Source: Halococcus agarilyticus | Lineage (GTDB): Archaea > Halobacteriota > Halobacteria > Halobacteriales > Halococcaceae | Assembly: GCF_000334895.1 (NCBI RefSeq) | Contig: NZ_BAFM01000010.1 | Coordinates: 1-64,000, forward strand | Direction of reading: 5' to 3' | Length of the DNA: 64,000 nucleotides | Part shown: positions 1 through 9,524 of the stretch, one piece after another | Position numbering within the stretch: the first letter of the stretch is position 1 | Layout of the letters: every line of letters starts with the position of its first letter | Translations under genes and position numbers: made by a program | The notes under the pieces: model-generated | Seen by the model: the letters and a program-made list of their open reading frames with translations, nothing else | Databases searched by the model: none | What the model was told of the DNA's origin: nothing

Positions 1-1795
1 GCCAACTGCAACGCCAACGCCGACGCCAACTGCAACGCCGACGCCGACGCCAACTGCAACGCCGACGCCGACGCCAACTGCAACGCCGACGCCAACGCCG
101 ACGCCGACGCCAACGCCGGAAAAGATCGACTTGGAGCTGAACAAGACGATCTCGAACCGGACTCCGGCCGGCGTGTGTGTGCCGAACACCGGGTTCGAGA
201 CGGGATCGGACGGTGAGCCGCTCGAAGCCGGACAGATCATCGACGACGAGTTCGCCGACGACGGCATCACCGTGAGCACGGAGAACGCGGGCGGCCGCGA
301 GGTGATGGTGTTCGATTCGAGCGACCCGACCGGCGGCGACTTCGATCTGGGCTCGCCCAACGAGGACTTCGGTGGGCCGGGAGTCGGCGACGGTGGCGAG
401 GCGGGCGAACCCGGCGAGAACAACATGTCGCTCGGCAACGTGTTCATCATCTCGGCCGACGGCGATCAGAGCGATCCGGACGACTTCGACGGTGGTGGGA
501 CGATCGTCTTCGAGTTCGACCAGCCCACGCGCGTCGACCAGCTCGAGTTCCTCGACATCGACGAGGGCGAGGCCGCGACCATCACGGCGTTCGACGCCGA
601 CGGGAACGTCGTCGCGTCGACCGAGTCGCCGGATCTCGGCGACAACAGCTACAACGTGGCCCAGCTCGACGCCGAGAACGTCCGCCGACTGGAGGTCACC
701 TTCCCCGGCAGCGGCTCGGTCTCGGGGATCACCTTCTGTGAGCAGATCCAGCAGGGCGACGAGGTGACGTTCGACGTCACCGTGAACAACGACGGCTCGA
801 CGACCGCCACCGGCGTCACCGTCGAGGACGTGCTGCCCGAGGGGCTGGAGTTCGTCTCCTCGAGCGCGAGTCAGGGTAGCTACGACGCCGATTCGGGCAT
901 CTGGACGGTCGGCGAGCTCGCCCCCGGTGAGAGCGCCACGCTCCAGCTCACCGCGGAGCTGACCACCGACGAGGCCGTCGAGAACGTCGCGCAGGTCGAA
1001 ACCGCCGATCAGGAGGACGTCGACTCGACGCCGGGCAACGACGACCCCGACGAGGACGACCAGGACAGCGTGACGGTCGAACCCGACGATGGGGAGGGTG
1101 AACCCACCGAAACCACGACCGAGACGACCACCGAAGCAACGGACACCACGACTGAGGAGACGACCACCGAAGCAACGGACACCACGACTGAGGAGACGAC
1201 CACCGAAGCAACGGACACCACGACTGAGGAGACGACCGATACCACCTCCCCGGAAACCACGACGGACGACACCACGACGACCGACACCGATACAACCGAC
1301 ACTACGACGACCGACACTACGACGACCGATACAACCGACACTACGACGACCGACACTACGACGACCGAGACACCGACGCCAGTCGAGGGACAGCCGGAGA
1401 TCAGCTTCGCTGCCTTCTGCACCGCGGGTGACGCCGACGCCGCCTCCGTCGACATCACCGACGCGTTCTACGACGACGAGGGCGAGCTGTACGCGTTCTC
1501 CTACGAGGGGTCCGGGATCGACACGGTCGTCGTCAAAGGTGGGCAGATCTTCGAGGACTTCGACGGTCGAGCGAGCGATACGGTGGTGTTCGGGAACGGC
1601 GAGGACGTGAGCGACGACCGATCGCCGTCGAACCCCTGTCCCGCGGGTCAGAACGAGATCAGGAAGTTCGAGCAGGATGAAGGGGACTTCCCGCCGTCCG
1701 GGTCGGCGGGCTCGGGGACGCCAGCACAGAGCGTGTTCGGCCTCGTCGGCGGGCTCGCCGCGGTGTCGCTCCTGATCAGACGGTCCGAGCGCTGA
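1..1795 (+). CDS. Cell-surface protein with DUF11 domain, Thr-rich stalk and C-terminal anchor (5' end outside window)
   Basis: The reading frame is open from base 2, so the N-terminus lies upstream. It begins with a Pro-Thr/Ala-Thr linker (bases 2-118) encoded by simple repeats. Next comes the first strand of a DUF11-type repeat (DLELNKTIS), a roughly 190-residue acidic domain bracketed by two cysteines, and the rest of the DUF11 fold (bases 755-1030). A Thr/Glu/Asp stalk follows, built from three 36-bp direct repeats plus shorter repeats (about 1110-1380), then a compact domain. The C-terminus is a hydrophobic helix ending in Arg residues. This layout fits an extracellular protein, with the stalk possibly O-glycosylated and the tail membrane-anchored. 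The tail lacks a PGF motif. A ligand or partner cannot be inferred. Confidence 0.8.
   Translation, partial: PTATPTPTPTATPTPTPTATPTPTPTATPTPTPTPTPTPEKIDLELNKTISNRTPAGVCVPNTGFETGSDGEPLEAGQIIDDEFADDGITVSTENAGGREVMVFDSSDPTGGDFDLGSPNEDFGGPGVGDGGEAGEPGENNMSLGNVFIISADGDQSDPDDFDGGGTIVFEFDQPTRVDQLEFLDIDEGEAATITAFDADGNVVASTESPDLGDNSYNVAQLDAENVRRLEVTFPGSGSVSGITFCEQIQQGDEVTFDVTVNNDGSTTATGVTVEDVLPEGLEFVSSSASQGSYDADSGIWTVGELAPGESATLQLTAELTTDEAVENVAQVETADQEDVDSTPGNDDPDEDDQDSVTVEPDDGEGEPTETTTETTTEATDTTTEETTTEATDTTTEETTTEATDTTTEETTDTTSPETTTDDTTTTDTDTTDTTTTDTTTTDTTDTTTTDTTTTETPTPVEGQPEISFAAFCTAGDADAASVDITDAFYDDEGELYAFSYEGSGIDTVVVKGGQIFEDFDGRASDTVVFGNGEDVSDDRSPSNPCPAGQNEIRKFEQDEGDFPPSGSAGSGTPAQSVFGLVGGLAAVSLLIRRSER
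1110..1380 (+). repeat. Tandem repeats encoding Thr-rich stalk
   Basis: Three near-perfect 36-bp units (about 1125-1232) encode a TTEATDTTTEET-like block. They are followed by shorter units rich in acg/act/acc Thr codons up to about 1375. The repeat keeps the reading frame, so copy number may vary between strains and change stalk length without breaking the protein. Confidence 0.85.
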
Positions 1796-1836
1796 TCTCG
1801 GCCGTCTTCGTTCGACACCGTTCGCAGCAGCCCCGT

Positions 1837-3117
1837 TCACCGAACGTCCGACAACCCTCGCGACAGCCACGTCGGCACCGACGCGTGTTCGGCGACACGC
1901 ACGGTGGCGAGCCCGACGAGCAGGAGGTTGCCCCACAGTCCGGGTTGGAGAAGACCGTACGCCGGCTGGAGTGCCTCGACGAACCCGAACTGCGCTCGGA
2001 ACGGGCCGACGAGAAGCTTGAGCCCCAGCGCGTGAACGTGCAACGAGAGGAGCGCGATCACGGGCACCACCGGCCGGCCATCGTCGCGCCGTAGCTCGAT
2101 GGCGAGCAGTGCGACGACCGCCGGAAGGAGCGCCGCGAACGTGTACGTGTATCGCTGCGGAGCCAGCAACGGAAGTGCGGTCACCCCCAGTGCGAACGTC
2201 TGGGTGTCGGCGTCGCCCGACGCGGCCGCGAGCGCGAGGCCACCGACCACGACCACGCCGAAGACGCGCACCGTCGTCCCGGCGTGTCGAACCGCGTAGA
2301 GGGGATGGTAGTAGGCGACGTTCGACAGTCCCGGCGGCCTCGGATCGCCCCCCGACGCGATCCCCCAGCGAAGGACGTCGAGGTAGCGGAGGTGGGTTTC
2401 GAGACCGAAGGCGAGCAGCGAAACGGCGACCAGCAGCCCCCCGGTCACGACCGCTCCCGTCAGTCGGTCGCGGTCGCCGAGGAGGTGCGCCCCGGCGGTC
2501 AGGTAGGTGAGTTTGACCGCGGCCGCGATCGTGGTCAGCGCACCGCTCGCCGCCCGGTCGAGCCGCCCGTTCGGCACCGCTCGCCCGGTCGATCGCGATT
2601 TCCCGCGTTCGAGCCCCACGAGCGCGAACGCGAGCACCCCGCCGAGGAAGATCGACACCTGGCCGTGCTTGAACGAGAACCAGAGCGGGTAGAACCCGAC
2701 CAGCGCCCACAGCAACACGCCGCACTCCCACCACGGGAGATCGAGGCCGTACGCCGCGACGACGAGCTGGAGGCCGATCCACAGCAACGCGAGCGAGAAC
2801 AGCTCCCACGCCCACTTGGGGTGGGGCAGTCCATCGAACAGGTCGAACAGGAGCAAGACGAGCGGCGGGTAGAGGAACCCGCCGAAGTGACCGCCGCTCT
2901 CGTTCGGCCGATATATCGGCTCGCCAGCCTGCCAGGCGTCGAGTGCACCGAAGTACACTCCGGCGTCGTAGAACTCGACCGGTTCGAGCACACCCGTCGC
3001 CCGCAGATACCAGTCCGCGAACGGCCACTGGAGGAGCACCACGAGCGTGACGAGCGAAACCGCCACGAAGACGGGTCGTCGCTCGCCGCGGGACAGCAGG
3101 TCGGCGAGGGCTGACAC
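1837..3117 (-). CDS. GT87/DUF2029-type membrane glycosyltransferase
   Basis: A 426-residue polytopic membrane protein starting at GTG 3117. It has about ten hydrophobic segments. An acidic motif after the first membrane helix (EFYDAGVYF, around residue 48) and the GFLYPP motif near residue 82 are typical of the GT87/DUF2029 mannosyltransferase-like family. Such enzymes use polyprenyl-phosphate sugars at the outer membrane face. It stands alone between a convergent surface-protein gene and pyrE, so donor and acceptor are unknown. A sugar transfer role in surface glycoconjugates is inferred from the family only. Confidence 0.75.
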   Translation of the reverse strand: MSALADLLSRGERRPVFVAVSLVTLVVLLQWPFADWYLRATGVLEPVEFYDAGVYFGALDAWQAGEPIYRPNESGGHFGGFLYPPLVLLLFDLFDGLPHPKWAWELFSLALLWIGLQLVVAAYGLDLPWWECGVLLWALVGFYPLWFSFKHGQVSIFLGGVLAFALVGLERGKSRSTGRAVPNGRLDRAASGALTTIAAAVKLTYLTAGAHLLGDRDRLTGAVVTGGLLVAVSLLAFGLETHLRYLDVLRWGIASGGDPRPPGLSNVAYYHPLYAVRHAGTTVRVFGVVVVGGLALAAASGDADTQTFALGVTALPLLAPQRYTYTFAALLPAVVALLAIELRRDDGRPVVPVIALLSLHVHALGLKLLVGPFRAQFGFVEALQPAYGLLQPGLWGNLLLVGLATVRVAEHASVPTWLSRGLSDVR

Positions 3118-3187
3118 GACTCGATCCCGTATCGTTACTCGGCTCGCACCACGTAAACGTGGGGGACGATCCGTACCGCGAGCGAGG

Positions 3188-3706
3188 TCAGTCGTCGAGC
3201 AACGCCGAGGCGGTCACGAGCGACGCGAGTTCGACGTCCGCCGCGGCCAGCGTCTCGCGTGCACCCTCCTCGCGGTCGACGACCACGAGCACGCGATCGA
3301 CGATCGCGCCGGCCTCGCGGAGCGCACGGACGGCCGACAGCGCGCTCTCGCCGGTGGTGGCGATGTCCTCGAGCACGACCACCCGTTCCCCGTCGGCCAG
3401 GTCGCCCTCGATCCGGTTCCCGGTGCCGTACTCCTTCTGTTCTTTCCGCACGATCACGTACGGCGTGCCGGTCTCGACGCTCGTCGCGGCGACCAGCGGG
3501 ACGGCCCCGAGTGCGACGCCCGCGAGTTTCGCCCCGTCGATCCGCCCGGCGAACGCCGCCGCGATCGTCGAGAGACAGCCCGGATCGGTCTCGAAGCGGT
3601 ACTTGTCGACGTAGTAGTCGCTCGTGCCGCCGTGGGAGAGTTCGAACTCGCCGAACTCGACGGCGTCAGCTCTCTGGAGCGCGTCGATGAGGTCCTGATT
3701 CGCCAT
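3188..3706 (-). CDS. pyrE: Orotate phosphoribosyltransferase
   Basis: A 172-residue protein that joins orotate to PRPP to give OMP in pyrimidine synthesis. The PRPP-binding signature [14 protein letters not shown] is clear near residues 105-118, and the N-terminal hood ([16 protein letters not shown]) fits archaeal PyrE. An in-frame ATG nine codons upstream exists. ATG 3706 is preferred because homologues start there, a GGAGG lies just upstream, and a TATA-like cttatg sits about 27 nt before it. Length is normal for archaeal PyrE. Confidence 0.93.
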   Translation of the reverse strand: MANQDLIDALQRADAVEFGEFELSHGGTSDYYVDKYRFETDPGCLSTIAAAFAGRIDGAKLAGVALGAVPLVAATSVETGTPYVIVRKEQKEYGTGNRIEGDLADGERVVVLEDIATTGESALSAVRALREAGAIVDRVLVVVDREEGARETLAAADVELASLVTASALLDD

Positions 3707-3928
3707 TGTCCTCCGGTCGGACGGCCCCGACATAAGCGGCGCGGAGCGTCGAACCGTGATCCGTACCTCTGATCGCTGGCACGATTCCCTGATCTGTCAT
3801 CTCGCCATCCCTGAGCATCTCTCAGAGAGCCATCCTTGGGACATTTCACCCCTCTAACACCTGTGGACCGCAATGAGATCAGTTCGACAAACAGTTTATG
3901 TTGACCGTTGGATCTGTATAGCACATCG

Positions 3929-4360
3929 ATGGACTCGAAAATGACTCGACACCAGTTCCTCGCTGCTGGGGCGAGTGTTATCGCTACTGCGCTTTCTGGC
4001 TGTACGGGGATTATCGGTGGATCAGAGAACACGCCCCCAGAGCTCGATCAAGTAGCACTCAGAAATGCGGATCATGAAGATCGTGTTCTCTCTGTGTGAA
4101 TCAAGACGGACAGCAGTGTTGCCCATCGTACAACAGTAACGCTCGAAGCACCATCACGAAACGAAGAGGAGCAGGTCAGGAGCATTGATAATCAATTACT
4201 TAACAGTTCTGGCTGGGAAGACATGTCTAGTGAATGGACGATAGCGACTCGGACCGATACTGAGTCGCCGTGGTCAGAAAAGCTCGTTAGTAGCGACGTT
4301 AGTAGTGACTCGGACTGCTATTCGGTTCTAATCATAATTACGTTAGATGGAATATCGTAG
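3929..4360 (+). pseudogene. Lipoprotein gene interrupted by an in-frame TGA
   Basis: The start (ATG 3929; an in-frame upstream codon at 3908 is possible) encodes a short basic segment, a hydrophobic stretch and the lipobox LSGC, typical of haloarchaeal lipoproteins. The frame stops at TGA 4097-4099. The same frame then stays open for 87 more codons to TAG 4358-4360 and continues a plausible extracellular beta-rich domain. One changed codon, perhaps TGG to TGA, would restore a roughly 143-residue lipoprotein. GC content is lower than in neighbouring genes, suggesting an acquired gene. A sequencing error cannot be excluded. Confidence 0.65.
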
Positions 4361-4445
4361 CGCGAAGTTTGGGATGTTACAGTTCTTTAGTAACCACTAG
4401 TGACGTAGGGACGAGCCGTTAGACGGGATAAGTATGAGTGTGGAA

Positions 4446-4476
4446 CGTGCAAGATACGCGCCCTAGGTCTTGCACG
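4446..4476. terminator. Inverted repeat between converging units
   Basis: A perfect 9-bp inverted repeat, CGTGCAAGA (4446-4454) and TCTTGCACG (4468-4476), with a 13-nt loop. It lies between the end of the broken lipoprotein gene and the end of the minus-strand isomerase gene. It could form a 3' hairpin on either transcript, but no T-run follows it, so a terminator role is only suggested. Confidence 0.4.
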
Positions 4477-4537
4477 CCGATTTCAACGAGTCGGCAATCC
4501 GTGATGTGAGAACTCCGAAGACCTCCGCCAATCCTTA

Positions 4538-5317
4538 TCAGAGCAGCTCGTCGAGCCGGTCGACGCTGGTCTCGATGTAGCCCCTGTCGTCGGTGAACAC
4601 TTCGAGCGAGAGCGTGCCGGTCCACCCATCTCGAAGCGGTTCGAACACCTGCTCGAAGTCGATGGTGCCCGCGCCGAACGGCAGGTGTTCGTCCTTCGGC
4701 ATCCGGGTGTCGTTGAGGTGGAGGTGGCCCACCCGATCGCCGTGTTCGGCGAGAAAGTCGGCCATCGCCGCCGCGTCCATCCCGTTCATCCGCGCGTGGC
4801 CGGTGTCGAGGGTCATGCTCGCGTCGGTCTCGTCGAACAATCGGGGGAACGATGCGGCGGGAAAGAACTCGCTGGCGACGTTCTCGACGCAGAGTTCGAA
4901 CTCGCGTTCGCGGCCGAACGCGTCGAGATCGCGGATCGACGAGAGGAGGTGTTCACGGAGCGGATCGTGCTCCCATGCCGGCGGCCAGGCATCGGTGCTC
5001 GCGTGGATCACGCCCTTCTCCGCGCCGCACTCGCCCGCGGTCTCGATCGCCGCGAGGAGTTCGCGGAGCGAACCCTCGCGGACGTGCTCGAACGGCGAGG
5101 CGATGTCGAGACGGAAGGGGAGATGCACGACGAGATCGAGCCCTCGTTCGTCCGCGAGCGCGCGCACCCGATCGGCTTCGTCGGCGAGCGCGGTGCGCTC
5201 GTGCGCGCCGTCCATCATCAGCTCCACGTAGTCGAGCCCGAACGACTCCGCATGCTCGAACGCCTCCTCGTAGCCCATCCCGAGCTGGGTGACGAACCCA
5301 CGACGAATCGCGCTCAT
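4538..5317 (-). CDS. Sugar phosphate isomerase/epimerase (xylose isomerase-like TIM barrel)
   Basis: A 259-residue single-domain protein of the AP endonuclease 2/xylose isomerase-like TIM-barrel family. Metal-ligand motifs at strand ends are visible: ELMMDG near residue 32, CVENVASEF near 142, LDTGHARMNG near 170, and HLHLNDTR near 198. The C-terminal LSLEVF supplies the last acidic ligand. The fold and metal site are well supported. The substrate is not, because the family includes isomerases, epimerases and endonuclease IV relatives. It has no operon partners. Confidence 0.8.
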   Translation of the reverse strand: MSAIRRGFVTQLGMGYEEAFEHAESFGLDYVELMMDGAHERTALADEADRVRALADERGLDLVVHLPFRLDIASPFEHVREGSLRELLAAIETAGECGAEKGVIHASTDAWPPAWEHDPLREHLLSSIRDLDAFGREREFELCVENVASEFFPAASFPRLFDETDASMTLDTGHARMNGMDAAAMADFLAEHGDRVGHLHLNDTRMPKDEHLPFGAGTIDFEQVFEPLRDGWTGTLSLEVFTDDRGYIETSVDRLDELL

Positions 5318-5409
5318 ACAGCGCCTACGTGACGCGACTCCTTAACCGCTCCCGGGTGAGAGGCCGGCCGAGCCACGGCGACGAACCGGGATGGTGAGGA
5401 ACCGATCGG

Positions 5410-6684
5410 TCACCGCTCGGGATGGATCGGCGCGTCGAACCCACCCCGGACGAGGGGTCTGGCGATGTGGCGGCGCGCACACGGCGGCACCTCGTACCAG
5501 CCGGGTTTGAGGTCGCGTTCGATCGCGCGCTCGATCTTTCCGTCCCGACCGGTTCCGCAGTCTCGACACCGATACCCCTGATCGCGGCCCGCGCTCTCCA
5601 TCGACCGCCCGCAGTCCGGACAGGACGGCACTGCGGACTCGGTCCGCACGAGGTCGCGGACGGCGAACTTCTCGAGTTTGAGGGTCCCGTCGGAAACCTC
5701 ACCACAGACGGCGAGGCGATCCCCGACCCGGAGCGCGCGCACGCGCTCGCGGAACCGCTTCGTCGGCTCGAACGCGGCACACGCGAGCGACGCATCACCG
5801 TCTTCGAGGCTGAAGAAGACGTGGCCGCCCCGCCTGGTCTCGGGCTGCGTCGAAACGGTTCCCGCAACCCGGTAGGCCCGCCCGTCACGGAGCTCGCCCA
5901 CGCTTCCCTCGCGGAGATGGGCGTCGGTGCCCTGGTTCGTGACGAATATCCCTGTGCGCTCTACCGGTTCGCTCTCGATCCGATCGGCGACGCCACGGAC
6001 GACGTCGGGATCGTCGCCCCGGATCCCGTAGAGGATCGGTCCGGGAGCGCGGGGAACACACACCGAACTCCCCTCGTCGCGGTCGACGGTGTCCCACGCT
6101 GTCGGGTATCCCCAGTCGGCCGCCGCGAACACCGACTCGTGATCGACCTCGCGCGGCGTCCCTCTCCTGTGGGCCTCGCGATAGGCGATGTACTCGCAGG
6201 TCCACTCGTCGAACGCCGCCCATGCCCCGACCGCGGCGAGCGCGCCGATCAACCCCCTCGATTCCTTCCAGTCGGCGTGACGATACTCCCAGGCCCCGAT
6301 CAGTCGACGCGCCCCGTCGATCGTGAGGCGCTCGCGGACGGCTCGACGGGCGAAATCGATCACCGGCTCCGATATCGCCCCGTCGGGCGCGACCACGACA
6401 CCGGGATTCGTCCGCGGATCGTCGGTCACCGCCAGCGCCTCGACCGTCTCGCGAGCGACGCCGAGCGCACCCTCGACGTCGAGATCGGTATGGATCGCGA
6501 GCGCCGCGTTCCCCCGTGTCTTGTGCTCGATCGCGGGGTTCAGCCGAACGAGAACCTGGCGCTCGACGGCACCACCCTCCTCACGGACACGTGCCGCCAC
6601 CCGCGCGGCGAGATACGTCGTACACATCCCTCGCTCGCGCGAATCGGTGTCGTCGATGCCGATGACCGTCACACCCCTCTTCAC
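5410..6684 (-). CDS. tiaS: tRNA(Ile2) 2-agmatinylcytidine synthetase TiaS
   Basis: TiaS attaches agmatine to C34 of the CAU-anticodon tRNA-Ile so that it reads AUA; this is an archaea-specific essential modification. The N-terminus carries the diagnostic GIDDTDSRERGMCT motif. A central catalytic region, an OB-fold-like segment and a zinc ribbon (CPDC...CRDC, about residues 353-376) follow, giving 424 residues as expected. GTG 6684 is chosen because the longer frame would run through the divergent promoter; GTG 6672 is an alternative. The TATA-like box at 6722-6729 fits either start. Confidence 0.92.
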   Translation of the reverse strand: MKRGVTVIGIDDTDSRERGMCTTYLAARVAARVREEGGAVERQVLVRLNPAIEHKTRGNAALAIHTDLDVEGALGVARETVEALAVTDDPRTNPGVVVAPDGAISEPVIDFARRAVRERLTIDGARRLIGAWEYRHADWKESRGLIGALAAVGAWAAFDEWTCEYIAYREAHRRGTPREVDHESVFAAADWGYPTAWDTVDRDEGSSVCVPRAPGPILYGIRGDDPDVVRGVADRIESEPVERTGIFVTNQGTDAHLREGSVGELRDGRAYRVAGTVSTQPETRRGGHVFFSLEDGDASLACAAFEPTKRFRERVRALRVGDRLAVCGEVSDGTLKLEKFAVRDLVRTESAVPSCPDCGRSMESAGRDQGYRCRDCGTGRDGKIERAIERDLKPGWYEVPPCARRHIARPLVRGGFDAPIHPER

Positions 6685-6721
6685 GACTCCACGGAACAAC
6701 CGCGTTCCGGCTCGAATCTCG

Positions 6722-6729
6722 TATATAAA
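6722..6729 (-). promoter_or_regulatory. TATA-like box for tiaS
   Basis: Reading the minus strand gives tttatata, centred about 41 nt before GTG 6684. Initiation about 27 nt downstream would leave a short 5' leader. It shares the intergenic space with a plus-strand box at 6788-6795, forming a divergent promoter pair. Confidence 0.55.
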
Positions 6730-6787
6730 TCTACCGTCGGGTACGGCAGCAACCGCCGGAAGAGAGGGATATATCGACGGCACAACC

Positions 6788-6795
6788 ACTATATA
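6788..6795 (+). promoter_or_regulatory. TATA box for leaderless HTH regulator mRNA
   Basis: The sequence actatata is centred 27 nt before ATG 6819, which predicts a transcription start at or next to the start codon. No Shine-Dalgarno sequence lies upstream, which agrees with a leaderless mRNA. Confidence 0.65.
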
Positions 6796-6818
6796 CGAGG
6801 CGCTACTTACGTACACCC

Positions 6819-7775
6819 ATGTCACGGTCCGCACTGGTCGGCAACGTGACCGCGATGCTGGAGGACGCGGGGTTCCTCGTCAGCGACCGGTGTGCGGTCC
6901 GCCCGAAGAGCTTCGACGTCGCCGCGCGCCGCAGCGACGAGCTCCTCCTCGTGAAGATCCTCGGCAACATCGACGCGTTCGACGGCACCACCGGGGTCGA
7001 GATGCGCCGACTCGGGCGGTTCCTCGACGCGACGCCGCTGGTCATCGGGCTGCGGACCAGGGACGAGGAGCTGAAACCGGGCGTGATGTACCTCCGCCAC
7101 GGCGTGCCCGTGCTCAGCCCCGACACCGCGCTCGACCTGTTCGTGGAGGAGGTCCCGCCGATGATCTACGCCGCCCCCGGCGGCCTCTACGTGAACATCG
7201 ACGGCGAGGTGCTCGCCGACGAGCGCGAGGATCGCGACTGGAGCCTCGGCCGGCTCGCCGACGAACTCGGCGTCTCGCGACGGACGGTCTCGAAGTACGA
7301 GGACGGGATGAACGCCTCGGTCGAGGTCGCCGCACGGATGGAGGATCTCCTCGACGCGCCGCTCGCGAACCCGGTCGACGTGCTCGACGGCGCGGACGAG
7401 GTCGTCGACGACTCGGTCGACCGCTCCGACGCTCCCGAGGCCGACGACGAGGATCTCGTCGCGGTCCTCACTCGGGTCGGCTTCGACGTCCATCCGACGA
7501 CGCGCGCGCCGTTCAAGACCGTCAGCGAGGACGACGGCGGGGCCGAGAACGTGCTGACCGGGCACTCCGCGTTCACGAAGACCGCCGAGAAGCGCGCCCG
7601 GATCATGAGCTCGCTCGGCGCGGTGACCCGGACCCGATCGGTGTACGTCGTCGACGACGCCTCGCGCGACGCCGTCGACGACACCGCGCTGATCGAGCGC
7701 GAGGAGATCGCGGCGATCGACGACCCCGACGCGCTCCGTGATCTGATCCGCGAGCGCGCGAAATCCTCCGCCTGA
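6819..7775 (+). CDS. HTH-type transcriptional regulator, archaeal COG1395-like family
   Basis: A 318-residue protein with an N-terminal alpha/beta domain ([12 protein letters not shown], around residues 44-55) resembling a nuclease-like fold. A Cro/C1-type helix-turn-helix follows at about residues 140-178, including [19 protein letters not shown]. An acidic linker and a C-terminal alpha/beta domain complete it. This layout matches the conserved archaeal putative HTH regulator family. Its targets are unknown. The divergent position to tiaS may allow shared or autoregulatory control, but no operator was identified. Confidence 0.8.
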   Translation: MSRSALVGNVTAMLEDAGFLVSDRCAVRPKSFDVAARRSDELLLVKILGNIDAFDGTTGVEMRRLGRFLDATPLVIGLRTRDEELKPGVMYLRHGVPVLSPDTALDLFVEEVPPMIYAAPGGLYVNIDGEVLADEREDRDWSLGRLADELGVSRRTVSKYEDGMNASVEVAARMEDLLDAPLANPVDVLDGADEVVDDSVDRSDAPEADDEDLVAVLTRVGFDVHPTTRAPFKTVSEDDGGAENVLTGHSAFTKTAEKRARIMSSLGAVTRTRSVYVVDDASRDAVDDTALIEREEIAAIDDPDALRDLIRERAKSSA

Positions 7776-7844
7776 ACCTTTTTACTGCGGGGGGTGCGCT
7801 CGCTCGTTTCACTCGCTCGCCCACCCCCGCTTGCAAAAACGTCC

Positions 7845-7893
7845 TCAGAAGTCGAAGACTTCTGATGGGCTGCGTTAGAGCTCCGCTCTAACG
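7845..7893. repeat. Two adjacent stable hairpins downstream of the regulator
   Basis: TCAGAAGTC-GAA-GACTTCTGA (7845-7865) is a 9-bp stem with a GAA loop. CGTTAGAGC-TCC-GCTCTAACG (7873-7893) is a second 9-bp stem. They lie 70-120 nt after the regulator stop codon and belong to a set of three-base-loop hairpins seen in several gaps of this window. Confidence 0.6.
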
Positions 7894-7999
7894 AACGTTC
7901 ATGAAAAACACCCGCTCACTCGGCCTTCGGCCTCGTTCGCGGTAGAACTACTCCTCCTCCCCGCAACCGCACAGCACCGCCCGAGCCCTCACTCCCGTT

Positions 8000-8140
8000 G
8001 GTCGCTCGCCCTCGATCCTCCGAGGTCCCCCTCCGCAGCCGCACCGCCGAAGCCCTCACTCGCTTCGCTCGTTCGCCCTTCATCCGCCGAGGACCGCTAC
8101 CGCACCGCAGCCGCCACCGCACCGCCACCGCACCGCCACC
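8000..8140 (+). repeat. Two direct copies of a dispersed intergenic repeat upstream of hemL
   Basis: Copy 1 (about 8001-8049) and copy 2 (about 8069-8120) share TCGYTCGCCCTYVATCC, then CCGAGG, then runs of CCGCACCGC. An inverted copy follows hemL (about 9591-9648), and another lies at about 20570-20618. The 408-nt gap 7776-8183 holds no convincing gene. Confidence 0.55.
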
Positions 8141-8183
8141 GCCGCTCAGTAACGTCTTTCAGCCCGACAGCCCAATCCGGCGC

Positions 8184-9524
8184 ATGAACCGCTCGACCTC
8201 GCGCGATCTCTACGACCGCGCACTCGACGTGCTCCCCGGCGGCGTGAACTCCTCAGTGCGGGCGACCCAACCCTACCCAGCGTTCGTCGAGCGCGGCGAT
8301 GGGGCCCACGTCATCGACGCCGACGGCAACCGGTACATCGACTACGTGATGGGCTACGGGCCGCTCCTGCTCGGCCACGACCTCCCCGAGTCGGTCCGGG
8401 CGGCGATCCAATCGACGCTGAGCGAGGGGCCGATGTACGGCGCACCCACCGAGATCGAGGTCGAACTCGCGGAGTTCGTCGCCCGCCACGTCCCGAGCGT
8501 CGAGATGTGCCGGTTCGTCAACAGCGGGACCGAAGCCACCGTCTCCGCCGTTCGACTCGCTCGCGGCTACACCGGCCGCGAGAAGATCGTCGTGATGCAG
8601 GGCGGCTATCACGGTGCGCACGAGTCCACGCTGGTCGAGGGCGATGCCGAGAACCCACGGCCGTCCTCGCCCGGCGTTCCCGGATCGTTCGCCGAACACA
8701 CCATCCCAGTGCCGTTCAACGACACGGAAGCCATCGAGGCGGTCTTCGAGGCCCACGGCGACGAAATCGCGGGCGTGCTGACCGAACCCCTCCTCGGCAA
8801 CACCGCGGGCGTGCTGCCGGTCGAGGGCTATCACGAGCGCCTGCGCGAGCTGTGCGACGAGTCCGGCGCGCTCCTGATCTTCGACGAGGTGATGACGGGC
8901 TTTCGGGTCGGCGGGCTCCAGTGCGCCCAGGGAAAGCTGGGCGTGACACCCGACCTCACCACGTTCGCGAAGATCGTCGGCGGCGGGTTCCCGGCGGGCG
9001 CGATCGGCGGTCCCGCCGAGATCGTCGAGTCGTTCACGCCTTCGGGCGACGTGTTCCAGTCGGGCACGTTCTCGGGCCACCCGGTCGCGATGGCCGCCGG
9101 GCTCGAAACCCTGCGCTACGCCGCGGAAAACGACGTCTACGACCACGTGAACCGGCTCGGCGAGAAACTCCGGAAGGGACTGACCGAGATCGCCGAGGAC
9201 CGCGCGCCTGGCTACACCGTTCTCGGCACCGACAGCATGTTCAAGCTGGTGTTCACCCGCGGCGACGCCGCCACGCCCGCCGCGGCGTGCGAGGCCGGCT
9301 GTCGTCAGGATCCCGACTGCGACCGGTTCGGTCGCTGTCCCAAGACCGGCGGGGACGTCGAACGAAGCGAGACCGAGCGCTGGGATCGGCTGTTCCGGCC
9401 CGCGATGCTGGACGAAGGGATCTTCCTGACCGCGAACCAGCTGGAATCGCAGTTCGTGAGCGACGCCCACACCGACGAGGACGTCGAGGAGACCCTCGAA
9501 GCGTACAAAACCTACTTCGAGTGA
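8184..9524 (+). CDS. hemL: Glutamate-1-semialdehyde 2,1-aminomutase
   Basis: HemL is a PLP enzyme that converts glutamate-1-semialdehyde to 5-aminolevulinate, the first tetrapyrrole precursor on the C5 route. The PLP lysine is Lys263 in [10 protein letters not shown]. The family signatures [20 protein letters not shown] and FDEVMTGFR are present. ATG 8184 matches family starts ([13 protein letters not shown]); the frame upstream runs through intergenic repeats and is rejected. A Cys-rich insertion lies near residues 368-387 (four cysteines), absent from classical bacterial HemL. No other heme gene is adjacent. Confidence 0.95.
   Translation: MNRSTSRDLYDRALDVLPGGVNSSVRATQPYPAFVERGDGAHVIDADGNRYIDYVMGYGPLLLGHDLPESVRAAIQSTLSEGPMYGAPTEIEVELAEFVARHVPSVEMCRFVNSGTEATVSAVRLARGYTGREKIVVMQGGYHGAHESTLVEGDAENPRPSSPGVPGSFAEHTIPVPFNDTEAIEAVFEAHGDEIAGVLTEPLLGNTAGVLPVEGYHERLRELCDESGALLIFDEVMTGFRVGGLQCAQGKLGVTPDLTTFAKIVGGGFPAGAIGGPAEIVESFTPSGDVFQSGTFSGHPVAMAAGLETLRYAAENDVYDHVNRLGEKLRKGLTEIAEDRAPGYTVLGTDSMFKLVFTRGDAATPAAACEAGCRQDPDCDRFGRCPKTGGDVERSETERWDRLFRPAMLDEGIFLTANQLESQFVSDAHTDEDVEETLEAYKTYFE

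Noticed and set aside
1110-1380. Possible CRISPR-like array
   Set aside because: Repeats are in-frame coding units without unique spacers of constant length.
372-1610. Arg/Ser-rich frames on both strands inside the surface-protein gene
   Set aside because: They are out-of-frame shadows of a high-GC gene; they lack acidic bias and only mirror the Thr-rich repeats.
4097-4099. TGA as a selenocysteine codon
   Set aside because: Haloarchaea are not known to use selenocysteine, no SECIS-like hairpin was evident and the surrounding sequence is not a redox motif.
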